Positions 7,880 through 17,831 are shown, numbered from the stretch's first letter. The stretch is DNA of 64,000 nt from Microcoleus sp. AS-A8 (GCA_039962225.1 JAMPKV010000001.1:777232-841231); one strand, 5' to 3'. A program made the numbers and translations. The notes: generated by a model not told the origin, from the letters alone.

Positions 7880-9742
7880 ATGAGCTATTGCCTAAATCCC
7901 GAATGCCAGAAAGCGAGTGGTAATCGAGCTGAAGCCAAGTTTTGTCAATCTTGTGGTTCAAAGTTGCTGTTGGGCGATCGCTATCGCGCCCTCGAACTCA
8001 TTGGACAAGGGGGATTTGGCAGAACGTTTCTCGCTGTGGATGAATACAAACCCTCAAAACCCCGTTGTGTTATTAAGCAGTTTTATCCCCAAATTCAGGG
8101 CGCGAATAATATTCAAAAAGCCGCTGATTTATTTGAACAAGAAGCGATGCGACTGGATGAGTTGGGGCAACATCCTCAAATTCCCGAACTGCTGGCGCAT
8201 TTTACTCAAGATAATCGCCAATATTTGATCCAAGAGTTTATCAACGGGCAAAATTTACTCCAAAAACTGGAAGCAGAAGGAGTTTTTCAGGAAGCTCATA
8301 TTCGACAATTGCTGGAAAGTTTACTTCCCGTTCTGGAATTCATCCACTCTCAGCAAGTCATTCATCGCGACATCAAACCCGCGAACATTATTCGTCGTCC
8401 CAATCGAGAACTCATTTTGGTTGATTTTGGTGCCGCTAAATTTGCCAAAGAAACGGCCTTGTTGATGACAGGAACGACGATTGGAACGCCTGGATATCTC
8501 GCGCCGGAACAAGCGAGGGGCAAAGCTTGTTTTGCAAGTGATTTATATAGTTTAGGGGTGACTTGCCTCTATCTTTTGACTCAGATTTCCCCGTTAGAAT
8601 TGTTTGATGTCGGTGAAGATAGCTGGGTTTGGCGACAATATTTGCTGAATAATCCGGTGAGTGAGCAACTGGGCTATATCTTAGATCGACTGATTGAAAA
8701 TGGTACCAAAAAGCGTTATCAATCTGCGGCTGAAGTCCTTCGAGACTTAGAGTCTCAAACACCTATCGCTCCCACTAAATCACCCTCCGTCCGACAATCT
8801 CAGTACTTTAATTCAACGCTTTTTTCAACACAGCCGACTGTACAGTTGCCACCTTTAACCTGGAAATGTGTTCAGACTCTTAGAGGACATTCCAGCCGCG
8901 TTTGGTCAGTTACGATTAGTCCCGATCGTGAGATTTTGGCAAGTAGCAGTGGAGACCAAACGATCAAGTTGTGGCAATTATCAACGGGGAAAGAAATTCG
9001 CACCTTAGAGGGTCATAACTACTGGGCTAGGACTCTGGCTATCACACCTGATGGGGAGATTTTAGTCAGTGGCAGCGATGACAATACAATCAAGTTGTGG
9101 CAACTAGCAACCGGGAAGCCACTTCGCACTCTCAAAGGTCATTGTCGTTGGGTTCGTGCTCTGGCGATGACACCCGATGGGCAAAATTTGGCGAGTGCTA
9201 GCAACGACCAAACCATCAAATTGTGGGAACTATCGACGGGCAAAGAACTTCATACTTTGACGGGTCATAATGACTGGGTGAGTACTTTAACTATGACACC
9301 CGATGGGCAAATCCTGGTGAGTGGTAGCAATGACCAAACCATCAAATTGTGGAATGTCAGTACAGGTAGAGAACTTCACACTTTTACGGATCATAGTGAC
9401 TGGGTGCGATCTCTAGCCATCACACCCGATGGGCAGATTTTAGCCAGTGGGAGCTATGATCAAACGATCAAGTTGTGGCAACTTTCAACAGGGCAAGAAA
9501 TTGGCACACTCAAGGGTCATACGGAAGGGGTTCGGACTCTAGCCATAACACCCGATGGACAAATTTTAGCCAGTGGAAGTGATGACAACAGTATCAAGTT
9601 GTGGCATTTGAGTACAGGGAAGGAACTTCGCACTCTTACGGGTCATAGTGACTCTATTTATTCCGTTGTCTTTAGCGGGGATGGGAAGATTTTAGTGAGT
9701 AGCAGCAAGGATAAAACGATCAAGATTTGGCGATGTGATTGA
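7880..9742 (+). CDS. Zinc-ribbon Ser/Thr protein kinase with seven WD40 repeats
   Basis: From ATG 7880 the product is 620 aa. The N-terminal zinc ribbon has C-x4-C (CLNPEC) and C-x2-C (FCQSCG). A Hanks-type kinase follows, with the glycine loop GQGGFGRTF, VIKQF lysine, HRDIKPANII catalytic loop and VDFGAAK metal motif. Seven WD40 units then fill the last 290 residues (each with SGSxDxTIKLW), enough for one closed seven-bladed propeller. The propeller probably binds partners or substrates; the kinase is probably cytoplasmic, as no membrane helix is seen. An upstream ATG at 7790 would add 30 residues, but the paralogue at 9920 begins exactly at MSYCLNP, favouring 7880. The two lie 177 bp apart in tandem. 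The substrate is unknown. Confidence 0.9.
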   Translation: MSYCLNPECQKASGNRAEAKFCQSCGSKLLLGDRYRALELIGQGGFGRTFLAVDEYKPSKPRCVIKQFYPQIQGANNIQKAADLFEQEAMRLDELGQHPQIPELLAHFTQDNRQYLIQEFINGQNLLQKLEAEGVFQEAHIRQLLESLLPVLEFIHSQQVIHRDIKPANIIRRPNRELILVDFGAAKFAKETALLMTGTTIGTPGYLAPEQARGKACFASDLYSLGVTCLYLLTQISPLELFDVGEDSWVWRQYLLNNPVSEQLGYILDRLIENGTKKRYQSAAEVLRDLESQTPIAPTKSPSVRQSQYFNSTLFSTQPTVQLPPLTWKCVQTLRGHSSRVWSVTISPDREILASSSGDQTIKLWQLSTGKEIRTLEGHNYWARTLAITPDGEILVSGSDDNTIKLWQLATGKPLRTLKGHCRWVRALAMTPDGQNLASASNDQTIKLWELSTGKELHTLTGHNDWVSTLTMTPDGQILVSGSNDQTIKLWNVSTGRELHTFTDHSDWVRSLAITPDGQILASGSYDQTIKLWQLSTGQEIGTLKGHTEGVRTLAITPDGQILASGSDDNSIKLWHLSTGKELRTLTGHSDSIYSVVFSGDGKILVSSSKDKTIKIWRCD

Positions 9743-9919
9743 GGCTTTTATTGGCTCGGTGTGAACAAACCTCAGTTAGCTCGCTATAATAATTAACTAC
9801 AATTACTGCAAGATGATTAGTTGAGAGCGATCGCTCTTTCCGGACGAATTCTCGCCCACAACCCAAGAGGCATTTCCTGACGATTTACTATAGATTCAAT
9901 CTGAGGATTGCCTTCCCCT

Positions 9920-11992
9920 ATGAGCTATTGCCTCAATCCTGATTGCGCCAGAGCTACCAGCAACCCAATTGGGGCGAAATTTTGCCAGAGTTGCGGCTCT
10001 AAGTTACTCCTGCAAGGACGTTATCGCGCCCTTCAACTCATTGGACAAGGTGGCTTTGGCAGAACTTTCTTAGCGGTGGATGAAGACCAACCCGCAAAAC
10101 CTCGCTGTGTGATCAAGCAATTTTTCCCACAAGCCCAAAGTCTGGCAAACCGACAGAAAGCGGCAGAACTCTTTGAACAAGAAGCCGTGCGCTTGGAAGA
10201 GTTGGGCAAACATCCTCAAATTCCCGAATTGATAGCGCATTTTGAGCAGGATAACCGTCAGTATTTAGTGCAGGAGTTTATTGAAGGGGAAAACTTATCC
10301 CAAGTTCTCAAAGCCGAAGGCATTTTGAGCGAAAGGCAGATTCGAGATTTACTCCACAGTTTGCTGCCTGTGGTTGAATTTATCCACACTCACAACGTTA
10401 TTCACCGAGATATCAAGCCAGAAAACATCATTCGTCGCGATGATGGGCAATTGCTTTTAGTTGATTTTGGAGCGGCTAAATATACTACGAAGACTGCCCT
10501 TGCCCGAACCGGAACTGTCATTGGTTCAGCGGGGTATGCCGCACCGGAACAGGCTGGCGGCAAGGCTGTTTTTTCCAGTGATTTGTATAGTTTAGGTGTA
10601 ACCTGCCTGCATCTGCTGACTCAGACGGAACCCTTTGATCTGTATTCCTTTAGCGAAGCCACCTGGATGTGGCGGAATTATTTAAGCCGTCCCGTCACTC
10701 GTCGTCTGGGTCGAATATTAGACAAAATGGTGGAGATGGCAACGAGTCGGCGCTTTCAATCGGCTGTAGAAGTCCTCGACGCCCTGAATTCTCCGGTTTA
10801 TCCCCGCACCAGAACGCCAAGAGTCATTTCTGCACCATCCGCGACTGCGTTCCCGCAAACGCCAACCCCTAGAGTGACTCCAGCCTCAAACTCACCCCTC
10901 CAGAACTGGAGATGTGTTTATACTCTTCAAGGTCATACTCAACCCGTTCGTTCCCTTGCCATCACACCGGATGGGGAGATTCTGATTAGTGGCAGCGATG
11001 ACAACACGATCAAACTCTGGCAGCTAGCCACAGGGGAGGAACTTGGTACGCTCAGAGGGCATTCTAAGACCGTTTCTGCGATCGCCATGAGTGCCGATGG
11101 AGAGATTCTCGCCAGTGGCAGTGAAGACAAAACCATTAAACTATGGCAACTCAGTACGGGGATGCAAATCGGTACCCTGACTCTAGGGAACTGGTTTTCT
11201 AGGGATTCAGGCTGTGTTTATGCGATCGCGATGAGTCCACAGGAGGAGATTCTCGCCAGCCTTGATCATAGTGGCGCGGTTAAGCTATGGAATCTGAAGA
11301 CGGGGCAGGAAATTCGCCGCCTCAAAGGGGATACCAGTTGGATTAATGCGATCGCTATTAGTCCCACTGGCAAAACCCTCGTCGCAGCTAGTGGGGATTC
11401 GATTAAGCTCTGGAATCTCAGGACAGGGGGACAATTTCCTATTCTCAGGGGTCATAATAGTTGGGTTCGTGCTGTTACCTTTAGTCCAGATGGACAGACT
11501 CTTGCCACTGGTAGCGATGACGCGACGATTAAGCTGTGGAATCTCAAGACAGGACGGGAAATTCGCACCCTGACAGGTCATCTTGGACCGATTTATTCTA
11601 TTGCTTTTAGTCCCATCTATGAGCCGTTTGCGGGTCATATCCCTAAGGACAGCCGACGTAGCCCCGGTGATAATCGTTCACAAGGCACGGTTGAGGGAAT
11701 GACGTTTTCTGCGAGTGGAAATCAAGCCTCAACTGCTCCCTTCACCCAGGCATTTGGCAAAGCTCAAGAGTTAGGAGTTGGACAAATATTAGCCAGTAGT
11801 AGTGATGATAGGACGATTAAGCTTTGGGACACCAGTACGGGGCAAGAACTTTGCACTCTCACAGGTCATACTCGTTGGGTTCATCGTGTCGTTTTTAGCC
11901 CCTCTGGGCAGACCCTAGTCAGCGGTGGAGGCGATCCTATGATCTATATTTGGCAGTGTGTTTCACTGAACTCTAGAACATCGGTTCAGTAA
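9920..11992 (+). CDS. Zinc-ribbon Ser/Thr protein kinase with WD40 repeats (tandem paralogue)
   Basis: The 690-aa protein is built like its upstream neighbour: zinc ribbon (CLNPDC ... FCQSCG), kinase (GQGGFGRTF, VIKQF, HRDIKPENII, VDFGAAK) and WD40 propeller. The propeller is less regular. Blade 3 lacks the GH and is elongated, blade 4 has GD in place of GH, and blade 6 is interrupted by about 55 residues rich in S, G, P and Q (about nt 11620-11780). The start is ATG 9920; a TTG at 9908 would add only four residues. The linker between kinase and propeller contains two near-identical PRTRTPRVISA / PQTPTPRVTPA segments. The gene arose by tandem duplication, and the propeller has since diverged, suggesting a different partner. 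Confidence 0.88.
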   Translation: MSYCLNPDCARATSNPIGAKFCQSCGSKLLLQGRYRALQLIGQGGFGRTFLAVDEDQPAKPRCVIKQFFPQAQSLANRQKAAELFEQEAVRLEELGKHPQIPELIAHFEQDNRQYLVQEFIEGENLSQVLKAEGILSERQIRDLLHSLLPVVEFIHTHNVIHRDIKPENIIRRDDGQLLLVDFGAAKYTTKTALARTGTVIGSAGYAAPEQAGGKAVFSSDLYSLGVTCLHLLTQTEPFDLYSFSEATWMWRNYLSRPVTRRLGRILDKMVEMATSRRFQSAVEVLDALNSPVYPRTRTPRVISAPSATAFPQTPTPRVTPASNSPLQNWRCVYTLQGHTQPVRSLAITPDGEILISGSDDNTIKLWQLATGEELGTLRGHSKTVSAIAMSADGEILASGSEDKTIKLWQLSTGMQIGTLTLGNWFSRDSGCVYAIAMSPQEEILASLDHSGAVKLWNLKTGQEIRRLKGDTSWINAIAISPTGKTLVAASGDSIKLWNLRTGGQFPILRGHNSWVRAVTFSPDGQTLATGSDDATIKLWNLKTGREIRTLTGHLGPIYSIAFSPIYEPFAGHIPKDSRRSPGDNRSQGTVEGMTFSASGNQASTAPFTQAFGKAQELGVGQILASSSDDRTIKLWDTSTGQELCTLTGHTRWVHRVVFSPSGQTLVSGGGDPMIYIWQCVSLNSRTSVQ

Positions 11993-12016
11993 TCACCATG
12001 CACAACGATTTTCCGT

Positions 12017-12069
12017 AAAATCAGCGCCCCTGTACCTGCCCCACTTTAATCAACCGTGTTGCTGATTTT
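12017..12069. terminator. Inverted repeat between convergent genes
   Basis: AAAATCAGC (12017-12025) and GCTGATTTT (12061-12069) are perfect 9-bp arms around 35 nt. They sit in the 83-bp gap where the WD40-kinase gene and the minus-strand unknown gene converge. A bidirectional 3'-end structure is plausible, but the loop is long. Confidence 0.35.
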
Positions 12070-12075
12070 GCTGAA

Positions 12076-13479
12076 TCAAGCAGCCTTTTGATCCGATTCC
12101 GTTGGACATTTTATTTGAGAAAAAATCCGATAAATATTCTCCTCATCAGTTGCCCTTGAATTGGGATTACCTTCTGACATATTGACCAAATTATATTGTA
12201 CATCTTCAATGTAAATTGTTAAGGTCAATTGAATCACTTCTAAGAAATTAATTAGCCATTCACATTCAGCCTCTTGCTGATTCTTGTAATATTGAATAAG
12301 TTGAGCCAGACAGCATTCTAGATGAGAGTGTGTTTGGGGACAGAGCAACACAATCTTGAGCAGAAGAATCGCCAGCGTTAAGGATTTTCCTTGGGTTATT
12401 AGAGTAACAAATAGTAAAGAAGGATTCCTTTGATTCATTGTCGTTAAATACTCGATCAACCGCTTGCAAGTTCTTAGCAGTAAGCGATTATCCCAGTGCT
12501 GGTGTTCGTACCCTTGATAAAGCATATTTAGCTGGGAAGCAAGATGAGTTTTCAGTGTCTCGGCTAAACCTGGATTATCTGTAGAAAAAAACAAATAATT
12601 GAGAATATTTTGTTTAAAATTTTTGTAGCAAATATCTTGATTTTGCTTAAGAAAAATTCTAGCTAAACTAGAATAACTGAAGCGGCTACGCTTTTTTAAT
12701 ATTTTCTGAATTAAACGTACTACTTCATCACCAAGGCTTGTTGGGTTGGGTGAAGGATTGGGTTGACAGGTGGTAGATGAAGAACGAGCCGTGTACATAG
12801 CCAATTCATATTTGAATCGCGCTTTCAGTTGCTTGGAATAAGTTCGTGCTGCTTCTTGCTGTTCTAAGGGTTTACTCACATCAGCGGTTTGAGAAACTAA
12901 CAAGTAAGAGCTGTAGCGATGGCTCCAGTGTCCTTGGTTGCGATTTTCATATTTGGCAGCAAATAGTTTCAGTTCTTGGTAATCTGGGCTGTTAACAAAG
13001 TTGCGTCGCCAAAGTGTTAGGCGTTTCAGAGTAAAACTATATAGAGTTTGAATATTGAGAGAAGTGGAGAGGAGTTGCACTAATTGCTGTACGTACTTTT
13101 GCTGTCTTGCCGAACTCCAGTTATTGACCAGAATATAAATTGACCGTTTTAATGTATAACTAAAGGTTTCTTCGGAGCCTGAACGAATAATAATCTTTAA
13201 AGCTTGGCAAGGCGTTGAGTTGATAGCTTCTGCTGGCTCGATAAATAAATGGTTAAATTTCTCTAAAACTGACTCAGGAGAGCTTTTCCGGAGTTCTTCC
13301 ATAAAAAACTGGCAGATCAGCTCTTGCGCTTGTAAAAATGAAAGATGCTGTACTGATCGGTTCAATTTATCCAATTTTGAACTGGAAGGTTCCTTCGGTA
13401 GGCTCACCAAGCTTTGCTCTAGACTCAGAACTAGAGACTCTTTAGTAGTGAGTTGGGGCAAGACACTTGCAGATACCAT
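12076..13479 (-). CDS. Unknown helical protein, copy A of a tandem paralogue pair
   Basis: I do not recognise a characterised family. The 467-aa product looks all-alpha, with no membrane helix, no signal peptide and no nucleotide-binding motif. It shares more than half its residues with the next gene upstream (13759-15228). The best kept blocks are LKRSIYILVNNW, LWRRNFVNS, KYENRNQ, KPLEQQEAARTYS, ELAMYTAR and NPTSLGDEV. ATG 13479 was chosen because MVSASVLPQL aligns with the paralogue start MVSPCVLPRL; a GTG at 13500 would add seven residues. The pair is on the minus strand and converges on the WD40-kinase pair. A scaffold or HEAT-like role is possible but unsupported. Confidence 0.75.
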   Translation of the reverse strand: MVSASVLPQLTTKESLVLSLEQSLVSLPKEPSSSKLDKLNRSVQHLSFLQAQELICQFFMEELRKSSPESVLEKFNHLFIEPAEAINSTPCQALKIIIRSGSEETFSYTLKRSIYILVNNWSSARQQKYVQQLVQLLSTSLNIQTLYSFTLKRLTLWRRNFVNSPDYQELKLFAAKYENRNQGHWSHRYSSYLLVSQTADVSKPLEQQEAARTYSKQLKARFKYELAMYTARSSSTTCQPNPSPNPTSLGDEVVRLIQKILKKRSRFSYSSLARIFLKQNQDICYKNFKQNILNYLFFSTDNPGLAETLKTHLASQLNMLYQGYEHQHWDNRLLLRTCKRLIEYLTTMNQRNPSLLFVTLITQGKSLTLAILLLKIVLLCPQTHSHLECCLAQLIQYYKNQQEAECEWLINFLEVIQLTLTIYIEDVQYNLVNMSEGNPNSRATDEENIYRIFSQIKCPTESDQKAA

Positions 13480-13758
13480 ACCACAGTAGGAAACCGTCAC
13501 CCAATTAGTATCCAGGATTTCTTAACTATGTTGAGTGATTGAAACCTACTTGAGGTGATGACAGCTATCTCTCAGTTTCGGTGAGCAGAATTACTTATTG
13601 ATGGTGATCTTAGGCACAGTCCACAAGGGTTGGTATTCGTTCCCAGAAAGTTGGCGATTTCCCTACGCCGTAGAGAACCTGATGGAATTTTGGCATCTAT
13701 CTTAAAGTGAGTTAAGGATATTCAACAAGTACACGCTTCTCCTACGCTAAAACTACAT

Positions 13759-15228
13759 TCATCCAGCTCCTACAACGGTTGCATTCTCTCCAGTTAACTT
13801 TTCTCCCTGCATCAAGCCAGAGAGGTTATTTAGTTGACATTGGAATTTTTTGACTTCATATTTTATTTGAGAAAAAATGCGATAGAAATTCTGATCGTTT
13901 GCATTGATTTCCGGCTTACGTGCTGACATATTGACCAAGTCGTATCGCACATTGTCAGCATAAATTGTTAATATCAGTTGAATAATTTCTAGAAAATGAG
14001 TGAGCCACTGACATTCAGATTCAGATTGGCATTGATAGCACTGAATGAGCTGAGCCAGACGACATTCTAAATGAGTGTGAGCTTGCGGACAAATCAGAAT
14101 AATCTTGAGCAGAAGAATGGCTAAAGTCAGAGCCTTACCCTGGGTTGCCAATAAAATAAATAATAAAGAAGGATTTTCTCCATCGACTGTTGTTAAATGC
14201 TCAATGACGCGATTACAAGTTCTCAGCAGCAGAGCATTATCCCAAGGCTGGTTATCGTAGGATTGATAGAGTGTGCTTAATTGAGCCTCAATCTGGGTCT
14301 TTATTGCCTTGCTTAAATCTTGATGACAGGTAGAAAATAATAAATAATTCAGAAGACTTTGTTTAAAATGCTTGTAGCGAAGCTGTTGAGTTTGGTCAAG
14401 AAAAATCCTAGCTAAACTAGTATAACTGAAGCGATTTTGTTTGTTTAAGATTGTTTGAATTAAACGCAGTACTTCATCGCCGAGACTAGTTGGATTCGGT
14501 AAGCTATTTTGTTGACCAGACGCCAACGAATATCGAGCCGTATACATCGCTAGCTCAATTTTAAACTTCTCTTTCAGTTGTTGGGAGTAGGTTCGCGCTG
14601 CTTCTTGCTGTTCTAAGGGTTTTTTCACATCAACAGATTGAGAAACTAGCAAATAAGATTTGTAACGTTGGCTCCAGTGTTCTTGGTTGCGATTTTCATA
14701 TTTTGAGGCAAATAGTTTTAGGTCTTGATAATCCCGACTATTGACAAAGTTACGTCGCCACAATATTGAACGTTTGAGAATAACCGTACATATTCTTTTG
14801 GGTTCAAGAGATGTTGAAAGCAGATGTACTAATTGCTGTATATGCTTTGCCTGTCTTTCGGTGTTCCAGTTGTTAACCAGAATATAAATTGACCGTTTTA
14901 GGGTCGTCAAAAACATTTCTTCGGAGCCTGAAGAAATAATCAAGTTTAAGGCTTGACGATGCATTGAGTTCAGTGCACCCGTTGGCTCAATAAATAAATG
15001 TTTAAATTCCTGTAAAACTAATTCAGGCGAATTTTGCTTGATTTGCTCAAGAAAAAATTGACAAATTAGGTCTTGTGCTTGTGAAAGAGAAAGATTTTTT
15101 AATCCTGGGTTGGATTGGTCTAAGCTGGCAGAGTCAGGTTTCTTGGGTAGATTCACCAAGCTCTGCTCTAGACTCCGAACCACAGGATGTCTACTACTGA
15201 GACGAGGTAAGACGCATGGAGATACCAT
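13759..15228 (-). CDS. Unknown helical protein, copy B of a tandem paralogue pair
   Basis: This 489-aa paralogue of the downstream gene lies 279 bp upstream of it on the same strand. Both have a conserved N-terminal part with SLEQSLVxLPKxP and QAQxLICQFFxE, a central LxRSIxxLVNNW, and a strongly conserved RRNFVNSxDYQxLKLFA block. This copy carries an extra C-terminal tail of about 20 residues (LSGLMQGEKLTGENATVVGA). No catalytic signature, membrane helix or export signal was found. ATG 15228 overlaps a GCGATCG site. The duplicated pair implies selection for two versions; function is unknown. Confidence 0.75.
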   Translation of the reverse strand: MVSPCVLPRLSSRHPVVRSLEQSLVNLPKKPDSASLDQSNPGLKNLSLSQAQDLICQFFLEQIKQNSPELVLQEFKHLFIEPTGALNSMHRQALNLIISSGSEEMFLTTLKRSIYILVNNWNTERQAKHIQQLVHLLSTSLEPKRICTVILKRSILWRRNFVNSRDYQDLKLFASKYENRNQEHWSQRYKSYLLVSQSVDVKKPLEQQEAARTYSQQLKEKFKIELAMYTARYSLASGQQNSLPNPTSLGDEVLRLIQTILNKQNRFSYTSLARIFLDQTQQLRYKHFKQSLLNYLLFSTCHQDLSKAIKTQIEAQLSTLYQSYDNQPWDNALLLRTCNRVIEHLTTVDGENPSLLFILLATQGKALTLAILLLKIILICPQAHTHLECRLAQLIQCYQCQSESECQWLTHFLEIIQLILTIYADNVRYDLVNMSARKPEINANDQNFYRIFSQIKYEVKKFQCQLNNLSGLMQGEKLTGENATVVGAG

Positions 15229-15694
15229 AGGCGATCGTAAACTGGCACACAGTTAGTACCAGCAGTGCTGGAGTGCGCTTAGCGAGCGAAAGCCTTTGGA
15301 GACGATGATGCTTCTCTCTGTGTTCTGTGAGGAGAATCACCGAAGCGTCTAATGGTGAGTCACCTAAGCATGTGATCTATTGCACAGTTTACACGCTCAG
15401 TAAAGATTCTGCACTAATTTGCAATCGAGGTTTACAAGTGAGGGAATAACTTAACGAGTCTCATCAATTCCCCATTCCATAAAGACTAGCGACACCGACA
15501 AAACTTGGCTCAATCAACCCCGAAATGTTGAGGAGAAAAATGGGCAATTTGCAAACTTTAGTCAGAGGAAATTTAGAGAGTCAAATATGATGCGATCGCA
15601 CAGAGGATAAATTAATAGTTTCTTAATACAATTTTTTCTCCGGCACGATAATATCTTTTGAGTCTTGGCAACAAAAACCCCTTTTAAAGCAAAA
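15229..15694. other. Gene-free spacer
   Basis: About 466 bp between the unknown gene pair and the ubiB-like gene. It should contain the promoter for the minus-strand pair. I see no gene, RNA or strong motif beyond one GCGATCGC site near 15594-15601. Confidence 0.5.
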
Positions 15695-15711
15695 GCGGGT
15701 CAGAGACCCGC
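15695..15711 (-). terminator. Rho-independent terminator of the UbiB-family gene
   Basis: On the minus strand GCGGGTC and GACCCGC form a 7-bp GC-rich stem with a 3-nt loop, followed by TTTTGCTTT. It lies 54 nt beyond the stop at 15765. Confidence 0.7.
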
Positions 15712-15764
15712 ACTACAAAAAATTACAAAATGGTATCTTCCCCATCAGAGGAATTCCTACCCAT

Positions 15765-17831
15765 TTATTGTTGAACGATCGCCGCCTGAGGTAGAACTAA
15801 CCGAGGTGCGGGTGCTGGCTTACGACCCTTGGGTGCCTCTTCCTTGGGTGCATCCTGGAGTAAAGCTTCGCGAATCATCCGCGCAATCACACGCTGCGCC
15901 AAACCCCCCGCAATTTTTTGCCCCATCTTCTGCGTTTCCGGCTTCATCAACAACTGAGGAATGATCGGCACCAGTTGCATCGGGTCAAAACCGGGTGTCT
16001 CCTGCAAAATCTCCCAAATTCGCTTGACATGCTCCGCCGTCTGGGCATTAGCTCCCGTTGTCACAGTTGATGTTCTGCTTTCTACCAACCCAATCCGTTT
16101 GAGCAGCGAATAACTCGCATTATCCAGCGTCCGACGCCCATAGGCATCGATCGCCTTGACAATCTCATCCACCAATTGCTCTCGGATAAATTCACCGCGT
16201 TCTGAGAAGAGAAACTCTAGCGCCTGATTCAACACCTTATTCAGGTCGTAATCCTGACTGATAGCCGCATTTCGCAACAAGTTTTCCAGGCGGTTCCACC
16301 GGAAACTACCCTCCTTAAACAGCAAATCTTTTAAAGACGCCCTTAATTCCGGTGCCGGGTCACTTAATAGACGTTTCGAGATGTAAGGATACGCTTTCGA
16401 GAGTACCTTGAAGTTCGGATCGACATTAATCGCAATCCCTTCCAACGTCACCAACGAACGAATAATCAGCGCATAGTAAGCCGGTACTCGGAACGGATAC
16501 TCATACATCAAGGCCGACAACTGATCCGTAATACTCTTAAAGTTGAGTTCCGCTACACTCGCGCCCAAGGCATCGCTAAACACATTCGCCAGCGCGGGAA
16601 TAATGGGCGTCAAGTCAGTATCCGGCGTGAGAAACTCCAACTTCACGTAGTCATGAGCCAAACCGGAAAAGTCCCGGTTTACCAAGTGAACCACCGCCTC
16701 AATCAAACCGTAACGCTGATAAGGCTTGACTTCGCTCATCATGCCAAAGTCCAGGTACGCCAACTTTCCTTCCGGCGTTGCCAACAAATTACCTGGGTGA
16801 GGGTCAGCATGGAAGAAGCCATGTTCTAGCAACTGCCGCAGGGAACACTGAACCCCAACATTGATCAGATGGCGCGCATCGATGCCTCGCTCCTTAATCG
16901 CTTCCATATTGGTCAGCTTCGTGCCCGTGATCCACTCCATCGTCAGGACACGACGCCCCGTATATTGCCAATAAATTTTGGGGACATAAACATCCTGGAG
17001 TTGACCGTAAAGCTCAGCAAAACGCTCGGCATTGTGCCCCTCGTGGGCATAATCCATTTCCTCAAAGATGCGGGTGCCAAATTCATCCATAATGGCAACC
17101 AAATCGCTCCGCACCTGCTTGATATTGTTTTGCGCCCATTGAGCGAGGCGTCGCAGAATATAAATATCCAGCGCAATCCGCCGTGCCAGTCCGGGTCGCT
17201 GCACCTTCACCGCGACGGTTTCGCCAGTTTTGAGCTTACCTTTGTAAACTTGTCCCAAGGAAGCTGCCGCTACGGGATCGGGTGTAAGTTCAGCATAAAT
17301 TTCCTGGGGACGAGCGCCTAATTCTTCCTCTATAAATTGATAAGCCAGCTCATTGGGAAAAGGCGGCAACTGGTCTTGCAGCAGCGACAACTCTTCCAAG
17401 AACATCGGCGGCACCAAATCCGGTCGCGTTGAGAGCGCCTGTCCCACCTTAATGTAGGCCGGCCCCAGTCTCGTCAAAATCTTCCGCAGCTGAATCGCTC
17501 GACGCCGATTGTTAATCACATCGCGACCCACGAATCGATCCCACCATAGCCCTAATGCTAAAGACACACAGGGGAAGGTAATATTCCAGATTCGCCCCAA
17601 CACTTGTAGGGGTGCCTTACTGTATTGAGCCGAAATCGCCACAGGATCGTAGCGTAGCGCTTCAGTCGCGAACACCGGAGGTTGATTCGCTAAGGCTTCC
17701 GATGGGTCTGGCGTTGGACTGACTTCATACTCAATGGCGATGGGTTCCGCTGGCACTGACACAATCTGCTTTTCCGGCATAGGATTGGAGTCTATTTCGG
17801 AGGGGGCTGGGGAAACTGTTTTAAGATTCAT
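15765..17831 (-). CDS. ABC1/AarF (UbiB) family atypical kinase
   Basis: From ATG 17831 the product is 688 aa. It carries the UbiB signatures: KVGQALSTRPDLVP (KxGQ), AAASLGQVYKGKL (alanine-rich nucleotide loop), AVKVQRPG lysine, HADPHPGNLL catalytic motif and LDFGMM. These ATPase/kinase-like proteins support prenylquinone metabolism; cyanobacterial and plastid members affect plastoquinone and tocopherol. A C-terminal hydrophobic stretch of the UbiB type is not obvious; the tail is basic and alanine/proline-rich (KEEAPKGRKPAPAPRLV). The open frame extends to 17984, but that extra sequence does not resemble the family, so the internal ATG is preferred. It is divergent from recN across 381 bp. 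The exact quinone substrate is unknown. Confidence 0.9.
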   Translation of the reverse strand: MNLKTVSPAPSEIDSNPMPEKQIVSVPAEPIAIEYEVSPTPDPSEALANQPPVFATEALRYDPVAISAQYSKAPLQVLGRIWNITFPCVSLALGLWWDRFVGRDVINNRRRAIQLRKILTRLGPAYIKVGQALSTRPDLVPPMFLEELSLLQDQLPPFPNELAYQFIEEELGARPQEIYAELTPDPVAAASLGQVYKGKLKTGETVAVKVQRPGLARRIALDIYILRRLAQWAQNNIKQVRSDLVAIMDEFGTRIFEEMDYAHEGHNAERFAELYGQLQDVYVPKIYWQYTGRRVLTMEWITGTKLTNMEAIKERGIDARHLINVGVQCSLRQLLEHGFFHADPHPGNLLATPEGKLAYLDFGMMSEVKPYQRYGLIEAVVHLVNRDFSGLAHDYVKLEFLTPDTDLTPIIPALANVFSDALGASVAELNFKSITDQLSALMYEYPFRVPAYYALIIRSLVTLEGIAINVDPNFKVLSKAYPYISKRLLSDPAPELRASLKDLLFKEGSFRWNRLENLLRNAAISQDYDLNKVLNQALEFLFSERGEFIREQLVDEIVKAIDAYGRRTLDNASYSLLKRIGLVESRTSTVTTGANAQTAEHVKRIWEILQETPGFDPMQLVPIIPQLLMKPETQKMGQKIAGGLAQRVIARMIREALLQDAPKEEAPKGRKPAPAPRLVLPQAAIVQQ

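Noticed and set aside
15665..15964. Plus-strand frame over the 3' end of the UbiB-family gene
   Set aside because: It runs through the terminator and opposite a conserved kinase gene; a shadow frame.
16869..17321. 150-codon plus-strand frame inside the UbiB-family gene
   Set aside because: It is the reverse of the conserved kinase core; long only because of codon bias.
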